Of a stretch of 64,000 nucleotides of DNA, positions 48,775 to 56,370 are shown piece after piece. The notes beneath the pieces are model-generated. The model worked only from the letters and a program-made list of their open reading frames with translations, made no database searches and had not been told where the DNA came from. Each line of letters opens with the position of its first letter. Position 1 is the first letter of the stretch. Location of the stretch: positions 1-64,000 of IMG/VR virus record IMGVR_UViG_3300007609_000013. One strand, 5' to 3'. The stretch is from a virus. Made by a program: the position numbers and the translations under genes.

Positions 48775-49719
48775 CTATCTCTTTGTACCTACTAGCAATT
48801 GCAATTCTTGGTCTAATTTCTGCACAATAGTATTTGGCAAATCAAGTGCAGCCCGTTGATTGTACTCTGGGTAGGGATCTATAGGGTTGGGATTTAGTGC
48901 TAGGGCCAGCTGAAATCTTTCGTCATTTTCTGCTTTGTCAAATGCTGTGTCCAGGTAGTCCACATTGAATCCATAGTACTGTAGATGTTTACAATAATTT
49001 TTTTGACACAATGGAACCACGGCCTGTTTTGCCAAAAATGGCTGTATGGTTTTTTCTGTGATAAAACTATAAGGATCAAAATAACTGGTTTCAACTAGGT
49101 AGTTCGTGGATGCTTGTTGATAATTTTTCACAAGACTGATAAAGTTGTGTACATTAACATCTCTGTCCGTTGTTTGGCTGCACCAATAATTATTGTATTC
49201 TATTCCTGGGTACTTGGGTTCTATGCCCACTTGTTGTAAGCTAATATTGAGATTGGCAAAACCTTCCTTGATTAGGTAGTTGTATATTAAAATTCTATGA
49301 TGTCGCCGTTGCCGCATCAAGCACAATTTTTCGTCATTGGATCTATCTGGGTTTTCGAAATAATGCAAGTACAGGTGTTTGTTTTCTCTAAAAGCACATG
49401 CATTGCCGTGCAAAACATGATTATGGTAGATCATATTGAGATGTGGGTAAAATTCTGGCATTTTCCAGTGTGGCACATAAAAATAATATCTATGTATGTC
49501 TGGAATATTTTGTTGGTACCACTCTATTTCCAAGCATGTAGAATCTTTCCATGTGAGATTGTCTTGAAATACTATGTGTTTGGTTTTTTTATCTGCAGGA
49601 AATTTGTTTTCCAAAGGCCACATTTCCCTATCAAAAGGAAATCCTAGAGGAGCGAAATCAATGTAAATGTTCGTACCAAAATATTTTTCAATAATTTGTT
49701 GTGTGTGTTCGTTGTGCAT
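48775..49719 (-). CDS. Fucosyltransferase-like (GT10-type) protein
   Basis: A 314-residue protein from ATG 49719. The conserved part is YFDPYSFITEKTIQPFLAK and a following CKHLQYYGF, which resembles the donor-binding TEK region of alpha-fucosyltransferase-type enzymes and of marine phage transferases. This is of interest because the operon makes GDP-6-deoxy/dideoxy sugars, the donor type such enzymes use. A perfect TATAAATA lies seven bases before the ATG. Confidence 0.62.
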   Translation of the reverse strand: MHNEHTQQIIEKYFGTNIYIDFAPLGFPFDREMWPLENKFPADKKTKHIVFQDNLTWKDSTCLEIEWYQQNIPDIHRYYFYVPHWKMPEFYPHLNMIYHNHVLHGNACAFRENKHLYLHYFENPDRSNDEKLCLMRQRRHHRILIYNYLIKEGFANLNISLQQVGIEPKYPGIEYNNYWCSQTTDRDVNVHNFISLVKNYQQASTNYLVETSYFDPYSFITEKTIQPFLAKQAVVPLCQKNYCKHLQYYGFNVDYLDTAFDKAENDERFQLALALNPNPIDPYPEYNQRAALDLPNTIVQKLDQELQLLVGTKR

Positions 49720-49721
49720 CG

Positions 49722-49734
49722 GTAAATATTTATA
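49722..49734. promoter_or_regulatory. Overlapping divergent late-type elements
   Basis: GTAAATA (49722-49728) is followed by five bases and ATG 49734 on the plus strand. TATAAATA (49734-49727) is followed by seven bases and ATG 49719 on the minus strand. Both starts are close enough for leaderless mRNAs. Confidence 0.5.
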
Positions 49735-49997
49735 TGGAAGACCATGGCAAGATTCAACAAACCAAAGACGCTCTCTACGATCTAGTAGATTTGCACGGCG
49801 CATACAGTGTCGAAACCATCGATCAAATTCTAGAAAATGTCATGCAAGGCAGTGATTTAGAAACTGCCACAGACACACTCACAATGGCAATAAGTTGCTA
49901 TATGTACCATCAGCGAACCGGAACTCAAACAGATCTTGACAAGTCCTTGTTGTTTCTCCGCGAGTTAGAAAACAAAATTTCACAAAACATACATTGA
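49734..49997 (+). CDS. Hypothetical small helical protein
   Basis: An 87-residue acidic helical protein (MEDHGKIQQTKDALYDLVDL, then TDTLTMAISCYMYHQRTG). The frame upstream of 49734 is not needed. No family is recognised. It is followed by an early promoter. Confidence 0.6.
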   Translation: MEDHGKIQQTKDALYDLVDLHGAYSVETIDQILENVMQGSDLETATDTLTMAISCYMYHQRTGTQTDLDKSLLFLRELENKISQNIH

Positions 49998-50001
49998 CCG
50001 G

Positions 50002-50029
50002 TTGACCTTTGCTGCACATGTGCTATACT
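50002..50029 (+). promoter_or_regulatory. Early sigma-70 promoter
   Basis: TTGACC at 50002-50007, a 16-bp spacer containing CACATGTGC and TATACT at 50024-50029. Confidence 0.72.
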
Positions 50030-50062
50030 TAGTTTGTAGGGTAAAGCAAAGAGGAAACAATC

Positions 50063-50422
50063 ATGTCGAATTCAGTAGAAACAATGTTAGTGCAGTCTGC
50101 GCATGAAAAAGCACTTCAAGCTGCTCGTAATACTGCCCAAGCGTTTGCAGACAAACACTTTGGCGGTGGCGACGGTGGTGCTTGTGGGTTTGGCTGGGTT
50201 GAAGTTTACGGTGTCAAAGGCAATACACGTCTTGGCAAAGCATTAAAAGCTGTGGGCTTTGATAAAAGTTACACAGGCAATCTTCAACTTTGGAATGGTC
50301 GTAACGGCTGGTATTTTGGGCAAAGTGTTGATGCCGCAGAAGCTGGTGCACGAGCTTATGCAGATGTATTCAAGTCGGAACTTGGACTTGAAAAAGTGTA
50401 TCCAGGTTCACGGTTAGACTAG
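50063..50422 (+). CDS. Conserved phage protein of unknown function
   Basis: A 119-residue protein. The block FGGGDGGACGFGWVEVY, then KGNTRLGKAL and a C-terminal DAAEAGARAYADVF, is a pattern I recognise as widespread in marine and T4-like phages without known function. AGAGGAAACAATC precedes the ATG. It is first in a run of small early genes. Confidence 0.75.
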   Translation: MSNSVETMLVQSAHEKALQAARNTAQAFADKHFGGGDGGACGFGWVEVYGVKGNTRLGKALKAVGFDKSYTGNLQLWNGRNGWYFGQSVDAAEAGARAYADVFKSELGLEKVYPGSRLD

Positions 50423-50430
50423 GATTTGTT

Positions 50431-50640
50431 ATGTTTCAATTGGGTGATCAAATAGTGTTTGACCAAAACGGTAAACAGGTGCAAGGAATGGTGCTTCGCA
50501 CTATCAGTTGGGAAGATGATGAAATATTCTATCTTGTACAATTGCCCAACGGTGACAGAGTGAGCATTCCTGTAAACGAACAAACTAAACCAGCAGGGGA
50601 CGACAATGTCTGCTATCCAGGCAGTGACTGCCAAGTCTAA
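50431..50640 (+). CDS. Small SH3-like protein
   Basis: A 69-residue protein, MFQLGDQIVFDQNGKQVQGM, then VRTI and FYLVQLPNGDRVSIPV: an SH3/KOW-like barrel. It overlaps the next gene. It is comparable in size and design to the KOW-like genes at 22.4-27 kb. Confidence 0.68.
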   Translation: MFQLGDQIVFDQNGKQVQGMVLRTISWEDDEIFYLVQLPNGDRVSIPVNEQTKPAGDDNVCYPGSDCQV

Positions 50641-50794
50641 ACTAGACGAAGTGATCTATGAAAATTTTGTTAAATATCACGTGGAAAATCGTGTGTTTAG
50701 CTATCGCGAGTATCGCAATATGGTTCTACAAGATCCAGACCACGTGAAAGATCTTGAGCGCACTATTGCCAAAGGAAAACTAGAAAATGTTTGA
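50606..50794 (+). CDS. Hypothetical small protein
   Basis: A 62-residue protein in the overlapping string of early genes (MSAIQAVTAKSKLDEVIYE, then KYHVENRVFSYREYRNMV). A ribosome site CAGGGGA lies upstream. The family is unknown. Confidence 0.62.
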   Translation: MSAIQAVTAKSKLDEVIYENFVKYHVENRVFSYREYRNMVLQDPDHVKDLERTIAKGKLENV

Positions 50795-50963
50795 ATTGTA
50801 TGCACTATTTTTTGTTATTCTTGCAGCCAACACATACTTTGTGTATCGCAGTGCTTTCACTCAAGGTTATGTAGCAGGAGTGCTGGACGCAGATCAAGTG
50901 CAAGAAGAAATTGAAAAAGTTTTTGCAAAAAATTTGCAAAAAGAACTTGACAAAGACAGCTAA
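50787..50963 (+). CDS. Small membrane-anchored protein
   Basis: A 58-residue frame overlapping the preceding stop. MFELYALFFVILAANTYFVY is one membrane helix, followed by a charged coil (VQEEIEKVFAKNLQKEL). It is short but fits the overlapping gene string. Function is unknown. Confidence 0.62.
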   Translation: MFELYALFFVILAANTYFVYRSAFTQGYVAGVLDADQVQEEIEKVFAKNLQKELDKDS

Positions 50964-50974
50964 TCTGTTACTAT
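50947..50974 (+). promoter_or_regulatory. Early sigma-70 promoter for the AAA ATPase
   Basis: TTGACA at 50947-50952, a 16-bp spacer and TACTAT at 50969-50974. It overlaps the end of the membrane protein gene. Confidence 0.65.
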
Positions 50975-51007
50975 ATGTGTGTAGGTTAACAAAGAGGAAC
51001 ACACAAA

Positions 51008-51802
51008 ATGGGCAAAGTCACAGCACTGCCAGTTTGCGATGAAACTCGCAAAAAAGAAATTGCCGAGCGTTTTGACATTTTACACGAAATGACTCGTGCA
51101 ACCATTGAAGGCAACATTCGTGCAATGATCGTAACGGGTCCGCCGGGTGTAGGTAAAAGTTTTGGTATTACCGAAGAGCTTGAAAAAATGAATTTGTTTC
51201 GAGACATTGGCGGACAAAAAGCTCGATACCAAGTGGTAAAAGGTGCAATGACAGCACTAGGACTTTATTGCAAGCTGTATGAGTTTGCAGACAAAGGCAA
51301 TATTCTAGTGTTTGATGATTGCGACAGTATTTTGCAAGACGAGCTGAGTCTAAATATTCTAAAAGCGGCACTGGACAGCGGCAAAAAGCGTAGAATTTTT
51401 TGGAACACAGACAGTCGTAAACTGGACAATGACGGTATTCCTAACAGTTTCGACTTTCACGGCAGTGTGATATTTGTAACAAACATCAAGTTTGAAAATA
51501 TCCGCAGTAAAAAAATGCGAGATCATTTGGAAGCACTGGAATCTCGTTGTCACTATTTGGATCTAACACTGGATACACAGCGAGACAAGTTTTTGAGAAT
51601 TGAGCAAATTGCAGAAACAGGCGCTTTATTTAGAGATTATAAGTTCGATGACGAAGGCGAAGAAGTGCTGGAGTTTATGAAAACAAACAAAGACCGTTTG
51701 CGAGAAATCAGTTTGCGAATGGCAGTGAAAATTGCGGATTTGCGTAAAAGCACACCGCGTTGGAAGGAAACTGCACAGGTCACATGTATGCGTAGAGGGT
51801 GA
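51008..51802 (+). CDS. AAA-type ATPase
   Basis: A 264-residue ATPase. Walker A is GPPGVGKS at 44-51 and Walker B is ILVFDDCD at 98-105. A sensor-like VIFVTNIKFENI follows at about 155, then an Arg-rich segment. It resembles phage AAA proteins of unknown role encoded near replication genes, perhaps DNA- or protein-remodelling. AAAGAGGAACAC precedes the ATG. A structured region and a strong terminator follow the stop. Confidence 0.88.
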   Translation: MGKVTALPVCDETRKKEIAERFDILHEMTRATIEGNIRAMIVTGPPGVGKSFGITEELEKMNLFRDIGGQKARYQVVKGAMTALGLYCKLYEFADKGNILVFDDCDSILQDELSLNILKAALDSGKKRRIFWNTDSRKLDNDGIPNSFDFHGSVIFVTNIKFENIRSKKMRDHLEALESRCHYLDLTLDTQRDKFLRIEQIAETGALFRDYKFDDEGEEVLEFMKTNKDRLREISLRMAVKIADLRKSTPRWKETAQVTCMRRG

Positions 51803-51887
51803 CACTAGTGGTTAGAGGGGAAACACCAGTTGAAACTGCCCCGACTTGCTCCTCTAACCTAACCTACACCCTCAACTAGAGTCGGGC
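51796..51887 (+). ncRNA. Structured intergenic RNA candidate
   Basis: Several complementary segments lie in about 90 bases: GGTTAGAGG (51810-51818) with CCTCTAACC (51851-51859), CCCGACT near 51840 with AGTCGGG near 51880, and GAGGGTG with CACCCTC. They could form a long hairpin or alternative folds. No reading frame spans it. It may be a small RNA or an extended 3' UTR. Confidence 0.4.
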
Positions 51888-51892
51888 GTTTC

Positions 51893-51918
51893 ACAGGGCA
51901 CCTTCGGGTGCCCTGTTC
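51893..51918 (+). terminator. Rho-independent-type terminator
   Basis: The stem CAGGGCACC/GGTGCCCTG with a TTCG tetraloop is followed by TTCTT. It ends the early operon before the UvsW region. Confidence 0.85.
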
Positions 51919-51932
51919 TTATTGAGTAGAGT

Positions 51933-52937
51933 ATGTACGTAGAAGATTACATAGATTTATTAGCAGGAAAGATTGCTTGCGAGCACTGCAACAACTATGA
52001 TATTGTAAAACTTGCAAAATACGATTATAGCCCTGTGAGAAATATTTCTCGAATTGTAGAATCTGACAGAGGACTGTCAGATCGCCAACGAGAACTTGCA
52101 ATAAAAATTGTGCATACCTATCGTCGTCAATTTGCCAAACACGGTTACGACTGTGAGCACGTTGTTGAAAATCCCAAATGGAGAAGTCCACTAAGAACAG
52201 TTGATAGAACCAAGCTGGTTTGTATCAAGGACCACAGGTTGACAGTTAAATTTCCATTTGAACCCACAATGGTAGACCATTTTAGAAATCTACAGAGATA
52301 TAGTTCAGAAAAATATCCTTGGATAGGCGAAATTGAGTGGAACAAAACTGAAAAACACTGGACTTTTTGTTTGACAGAACACAATATGCTGGGAATTTAC
52401 AACCTAACAAAAAATAAAAATTTTGAATATTGTAATAATTTTAACACTATCATAACTAAAATTTTAAAGGTCAAAAAAAGCAAAAACGCTTACCAAATAA
52501 TCTGTGACATTGTGGATGGAAAAATCAAAATACACAATGCCAGTGAAAGTCTGCAACAGTCATTTGATGCACAAGTCACAGGAGACTTGTTGCTGGATAT
52601 CGGGCTTGCCAAACGCTTAGGAGTAAACAAGTATAGTTTGTCTGTGTTAAGATATCTCCGCAAGAAAAATCCTTTGCTGGTAAAACTGGTGGCAAAAAGA
52701 GTTCTGTGGTTTAAAAAATCCAGTTCGTTGCATGAAATAAGTGCACTGGCAGACGATATAGGACTGTTGCCCATGGGGAATCACACACACTATGATCCTC
52801 CAAAATCTGTTTTTTTCAAAGAAACAATCTACGGATTGAAATCAAAATATCTTGAACAAAGGGTATCACTTGTGTTATACTGTACTCAATATGCGCCATG
52901 GGGTATTGAAGACGCATATTACTTGGAAGGTTATTAA
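51933..52937 (+). CDS. Hypothetical protein upstream of uvsW
   Basis: A 334-residue protein that I cannot place. It has an N-terminal Cys pair (KIACEHCNNYD), a Tyr/Arg-rich middle, and a C-terminal helical half. It overlaps the uvsW start by one base and may act with it. Only a weak ribosome site precedes it. An internal promoter for uvsW may lie near its end (TTGAAC at 52852, TATACT at 52876, 18-bp spacer). Confidence 0.7.
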   Translation: MYVEDYIDLLAGKIACEHCNNYDIVKLAKYDYSPVRNISRIVESDRGLSDRQRELAIKIVHTYRRQFAKHGYDCEHVVENPKWRSPLRTVDRTKLVCIKDHRLTVKFPFEPTMVDHFRNLQRYSSEKYPWIGEIEWNKTEKHWTFCLTEHNMLGIYNLTKNKNFEYCNNFNTIITKILKVKKSKNAYQIICDIVDGKIKIHNASESLQQSFDAQVTGDLLLDIGLAKRLGVNKYSLSVLRYLRKKNPLLVKLVAKRVLWFKKSSSLHEISALADDIGLLPMGNHTHYDPPKSVFFKETIYGLKSKYLEQRVSLVLYCTQYAPWGIEDAYYLEGY

Positions 52938-53962
52938 TGGCTACGGCAAAAATTATTGTCAAAGACGAAGTAAACTGTAAGATCGAAGGTCTCGATCTCA
53001 TGGATCGCAAAAAACTTGTGCAGAAGTTCAAGTATGAAGTTCCATATGCAAGACATTTGCCTGCTGTAAAGTTGGGTAGGTGGGACGGAAAAATAGCATT
53101 TTTTCAAATGGGCGGAAGCACATACATCAATCTATTGCCGGATATTTTGCCTTACTTGGACCAAGCTGGATATGATATTGAGCTAGAAGATTACAGAGAA
53201 TACAAAACAGATTTTGAGTTTGAAAAAATCACCGAGCACAGTTACAATGATAGAGTATGGCCGCCAAAGCATCCAGCAGAAGGCCAGCCTATTACACTGA
53301 GAGACTATCAAGTGGATGTGGTTAATAAATTTTTGCAAAATCCACAGAGTCTACAGGAAGTGTCAACAGGTGCCGGAAAAACCATTATGACTGCTGTGCT
53401 CAGCGACCAGTGCGAAAAGTATGGCAGAACAATTGTGATTGTGCCCAACAAGGATCTTGTGAGCCAAACAGAAGCTGATTACAAAAACATGGGACTGGAC
53501 GTTGGAGTGTTCTATGGAAGCAAAAAAGAGTTTGGCAAAACACACACAATCTGCACATGGCAAAGTTTAAACAGTTTGCTTAAAAAGACCAAAAACCAAG
53601 AAGCTCCTATCACAATTGGAGAGTTCTTAGAGGACGTGGTAGCAGTCATAGTGGATGAATGTTTTGATGGAGATACTCTTATTACTACGACTCGAGGCAA
53701 AACGCCTATTAAAAATTTGAAAGTAGGCGATAAAATAATAAATCTCTGCGAAAAAACAAAACAATATAAAGAAGATACCGTTGCCAAAGTTCATAAAAAT
53801 CTAACACACAGCGAAAGTGAAAAGATGTTAGAATTGGAATTTGACAACGGTATAAAAACTCAAGTCACTGCTAATCACAAATTTCTAACAAACAAAGGAT
53901 GGATTAGAGCAGACGAATTAACAGATAATTTAGAAATTATTGACATAAATACATACGGCTAA
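52937..53962 (+). CDS. uvsW: UvsW helicase N-part fused to split intein N-half
   Basis: A 341-residue protein. Residues 1-241 are the N-terminal part of UvsW: the substrate-binding domain (to about residue 100), Q-motif LRDYQVDVV, motif I STGAGKT at 143-149, a TIVIVPNKDLV block, and VVAVIVDE at 234-241. Residue 242 is the Cys of an intein N-half, and the frame stops 100 residues into it. So the helicase is cut exactly between Glu and Cys of the DECH box (motif II). The partner half is encoded at 54871. UvsW unwinds recombination intermediates in T4. Confidence 0.9.
   Translation: MATAKIIVKDEVNCKIEGLDLMDRKKLVQKFKYEVPYARHLPAVKLGRWDGKIAFFQMGGSTYINLLPDILPYLDQAGYDIELEDYREYKTDFEFEKITEHSYNDRVWPPKHPAEGQPITLRDYQVDVVNKFLQNPQSLQEVSTGAGKTIMTAVLSDQCEKYGRTIVIVPNKDLVSQTEADYKNMGLDVGVFYGSKKEFGKTHTICTWQSLNSLLKKTKNQEAPITIGEFLEDVVAVIVDECFDGDTLITTTRGKTPIKNLKVGDKIINLCEKTKQYKEDTVAKVHKNLTHSESEKMLELEFDNGIKTQVTANHKFLTNKGWIRADELTDNLEIIDINTYG
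53660..53959 (+). other. Split intein N-terminal half (100 residues)
   Basis: It begins CFDGDTLITTTRGKTPIKNL (block A) and holds TQVTANHKFLTNKGW (block B with TxxH). The frame ends shortly after, with no C-terminal blocks. This fits the N-half of a naturally split intein. Confidence 0.88.
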
Positions 53963-53975
53963 AGGAGATGTATTT

Positions 53976-54884
53976 ATGGCAAAGCAGTTCGATACGGAAC
54001 GATTTAATAGAATTTTGAGAGAACACAACCAACAACTTCGCGCAGAAAAAATAACTGGTAAGCAAGTTGTTTTATCAAATGGGCTTGTTTTAGATTTGAA
54101 AAAAGAAGTTGATCGTTGTAAAAAAAGAGTTTTGTCAGGACACGATATTTGGAAAAATAATTTCGATCAATTATATTCACTTGATCAACACAAAAGAATT
54201 TCTACAGAAGCAGAATGTAAAAGTTTAATATCAAAAATTGGAGGTATAAACTGTCAAAGAAAGCATGGCGAAAAAGTAAAGTTCAATTTGAATACCGGTA
54301 TTCCGTGGAATAAAGGAACCAAAGGAAATTACCCTTATTCTCATCAACATTCTAAACAGACCAAGGAAAAAATAAGTAATGCCAATCTTGGACAAAAAAA
54401 CGGAATGTTTGGCAAGAAACTCTCTGCAGAACAAAAAGCAGAAAAAAGTAAAAAAATGAAAGAATTAATTTTGTCAGGTAAATTTACTCCTAACTCCAAC
54501 AACAGAAACACTCATTGGGAATCTTTTTATAATAACAAAAAATATAGAAGTTCTTGGGAAGCATTGTATCAGTATTTGGACAATCAGGCAGAATACGAAA
54601 CGCTCAGAATTCCTTATATTTTTGACAATCAAAATTATGTTTACATTGTAGATTTTGTAAACCATGAAACTAAAACAGTAGTTGAAGTAAAACCACAAGA
54701 ACTTATTAATGACAAAAAAACACAGGCAAAAATATCTGCCGCAAAAAAATGGTGCAACGATAACGGATACGTATTTGTGTTAGCAGATAAGAATTATTTT
54801 ATTTCTCGTCCAATACCTAAGGATTTAACAGGGTTTGATATTAAAACTCAAAATAAAATTAGGAAAATTTATGAAATTGGTTAA
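53976..54884 (+). CDS. Homing endonuclease between the uvsW halves
   Basis: A 302-residue protein with a strong AAAGGAG site. A NUMOD3-like DNA-binding repeat region lies at about 108-150 (GIPWNKGTKG, SNANLGQKNGMFG). The C-terminal domain has YRSSWEALYQY at 190-200, VDF with Asp226, and VVEVKP with E237-K239, a PD-(D/E)xK-type arrangement also seen in gp4. Homing endonucleases sit between split-intein halves in known fractured genes. It overlaps the downstream uvsW half by 14 bases. It is AT-rich. Confidence 0.85.
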   Translation: MAKQFDTERFNRILREHNQQLRAEKITGKQVVLSNGLVLDLKKEVDRCKKRVLSGHDIWKNNFDQLYSLDQHKRISTEAECKSLISKIGGINCQRKHGEKVKFNLNTGIPWNKGTKGNYPYSHQHSKQTKEKISNANLGQKNGMFGKKLSAEQKAEKSKKMKELILSGKFTPNSNNRNTHWESFYNNKKYRSSWEALYQYLDNQAEYETLRIPYIFDNQNYVYIVDFVNHETKTVVEVKPQELINDKKTQAKISAAKKWCNDNGYVFVLADKNYFISRPIPKDLTGFDIKTQNKIRKIYEIG

Positions 54885-54975
54885 CAAAAAAGAAATTGAA
54901 AAACCACAAGAAACATATAATTTGCACATAGAACAGGATCATAATTACATTGCAAATGATGCTGTAGTATCAAAT
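54871..54975 (+). other. Split intein C-terminal half (35 residues)
   Basis: It starts MKLVNKKEIEKPQETYNLHI and ends QDHNYIANDAVVSN before the extein Cys at 54976. The terminal Asn and +1 Cys are present. The residue before Asn is Ser rather than the usual His. Confidence 0.87.
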
Positions 54976-55713
54976 TGCCACCAAGCCAAAGCAGATGCTC
55001 TAAAAACACTGCTCACAGGTGTGATGTCGCACATACCCATTAGATGGGGACTCACTGGCACAGTACCAAAGGAAGACTTTGAATTTGTGGGCATTAAAGT
55101 TTCTCTTGGAGATGTGATCAATCGTGTTGCAGCCAGCGATCTGCAAAGCAAAGGCGTGCTGGCAAACTGTCATGTTAATATTGTGCAAATGATTGATCAT
55201 GCCGAGTATCGCGATTATCAAAGTGAACAAAAATACTTGCTCACAGATGATGCCAGATTGGACTACATCAGCACACTTGTACAGGAAGTGAGAAACACAG
55301 GCAATACACTTATATTGGTAGACAGAATCAGCTCGGGCCAGGCACTGGTAGATAAAATACCAGGCGCGGTGTTTATATCTGGCGAAGTAAAAAGCGAACA
55401 ACGCAAAGAACACTATGATGAAATTGCAGACACACAGGACAAAGTGATTGTTGCCACATACGGAGTCGCTGCTGTTGGCATTAATATACCTCGCATCTTT
55501 AATCTTGTGCTTATTGAACCAGGCAAGAGTTTTGTTCGAGTGATTCAAAGCATAGGCAGAGGCGTAAGAAAAGCCAAGGACAAAGACTTTGTACAGATAT
55601 GGGATATCACCAGTACTTGCAAGTTTGCCAAGCGACATTTGACCAAACGAAAACAGTTTTACAAAGAAGCGAACTATCCATTTGCAATTGAAAAGGTAGA
55701 TTGGAAACTATGA
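54871..55713 (+). CDS. uvsW: Split intein C-half fused to UvsW helicase C-part
   Basis: A 280-residue protein from ATG 54871 with TTAGGA upstream; the frame upstream of this ATG lies in the endonuclease. Residues 1-35 are the intein C-half. Residues 36-280 are the rest of UvsW, starting CHQAKADALKTLLTGV, then GLTGTVPKEDFE (motif III SAT-like region), an IEPGKSFVRVIQSIGRGVRK motif VI and a basic C-terminus. Spliced, the two exteins give about 486 residues with an intact DECH box; T4 UvsW has 500-590. Confidence 0.9.
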   Translation: MKLVNKKEIEKPQETYNLHIEQDHNYIANDAVVSNCHQAKADALKTLLTGVMSHIPIRWGLTGTVPKEDFEFVGIKVSLGDVINRVAASDLQSKGVLANCHVNIVQMIDHAEYRDYQSEQKYLLTDDARLDYISTLVQEVRNTGNTLILVDRISSGQALVDKIPGAVFISGEVKSEQRKEHYDEIADTQDKVIVATYGVAAVGINIPRIFNLVLIEPGKSFVRVIQSIGRGVRKAKDKDFVQIWDITSTCKFAKRHLTKRKQFYKEANYPFAIEKVDWKL

Positions 55714-56366
55714 CGAAACCAACATTGTTAATTTCTGGGGATAGCTATATGGCTCTTCATAAAGACGGAATAGGCACACCAGAAAGTGTAGAGAAAGATA
55801 ATCAAATTCATTGGTCTAGACATTTAGATCCTTATTTTGAAATCCAAAATGTAGCAAAGGCAGGAAGTTCAAACACTTCAATTGTGTATAGGCTGGTAGA
55901 GGCAATTAAAAAACAAAAACCAGACTACATTCTAATAGGATTCACTGATTATGCTAGACTAGAGTACAATAAATATGAGACTAATTGTCATCCTAGCATA
56001 CAGAAAGATAAATCTGCATACAATGCCTGGAAACAGTATATCAAATATGCAGACGATGATTACATGCGATATAAAAGTATGGCGATTATCGAATATGCGG
56101 TTACCTTAGCAAGATCAATTGCTCCAACATGTTTTGCTCTTAACCTGTTAAACCCATCGGACAGCGACTGGTCATTTTACAACAAACACCAGTTTATGAT
56201 TAATTTTGAGAAAGAATCTTTGCCGGTGAATTTAAGTGATTATCCAGAAATTAGTTTAAACGACCCTAATTGGAAAAGTTTTCATGTGGTCGACCCAAAG
56301 GTTCACGAAAAATTTGCTGAAACTATCCTAGACGAATTCAACATTTGCAAATCAGACAAGGTATAA
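55710..56366 (+). CDS. SGNH-hydrolase-like protein 7
   Basis: A 218-residue protein from ATG 55710, which overlaps the uvsW stop (ATGA). Block I is LISGDSYMALH at 7-17, block II is NVAKAGSSNTS, and VVDPKVHEKFAE near the C-terminus gives the Asp-His pair. It sits between the UvsW and gp62 regions, again a single SGNH gene among core genes. Confidence 0.72.
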   Translation: MTKPTLLISGDSYMALHKDGIGTPESVEKDNQIHWSRHLDPYFEIQNVAKAGSSNTSIVYRLVEAIKKQKPDYILIGFTDYARLEYNKYETNCHPSIQKDKSAYNAWKQYIKYADDDYMRYKSMAIIEYAVTLARSIAPTCFALNLLNPSDSDWSFYNKHQFMINFEKESLPVNLSDYPEISLNDPNWKSFHVVDPKVHEKFAETILDEFNICKSDKV

Positions 56367-56370
56367 CAAA

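Noticed and set aside
55000-55638. 212-residue minus frame
   Set aside because: It is antisense to the UvsW C-part; the helicase motifs fix the coding strand.
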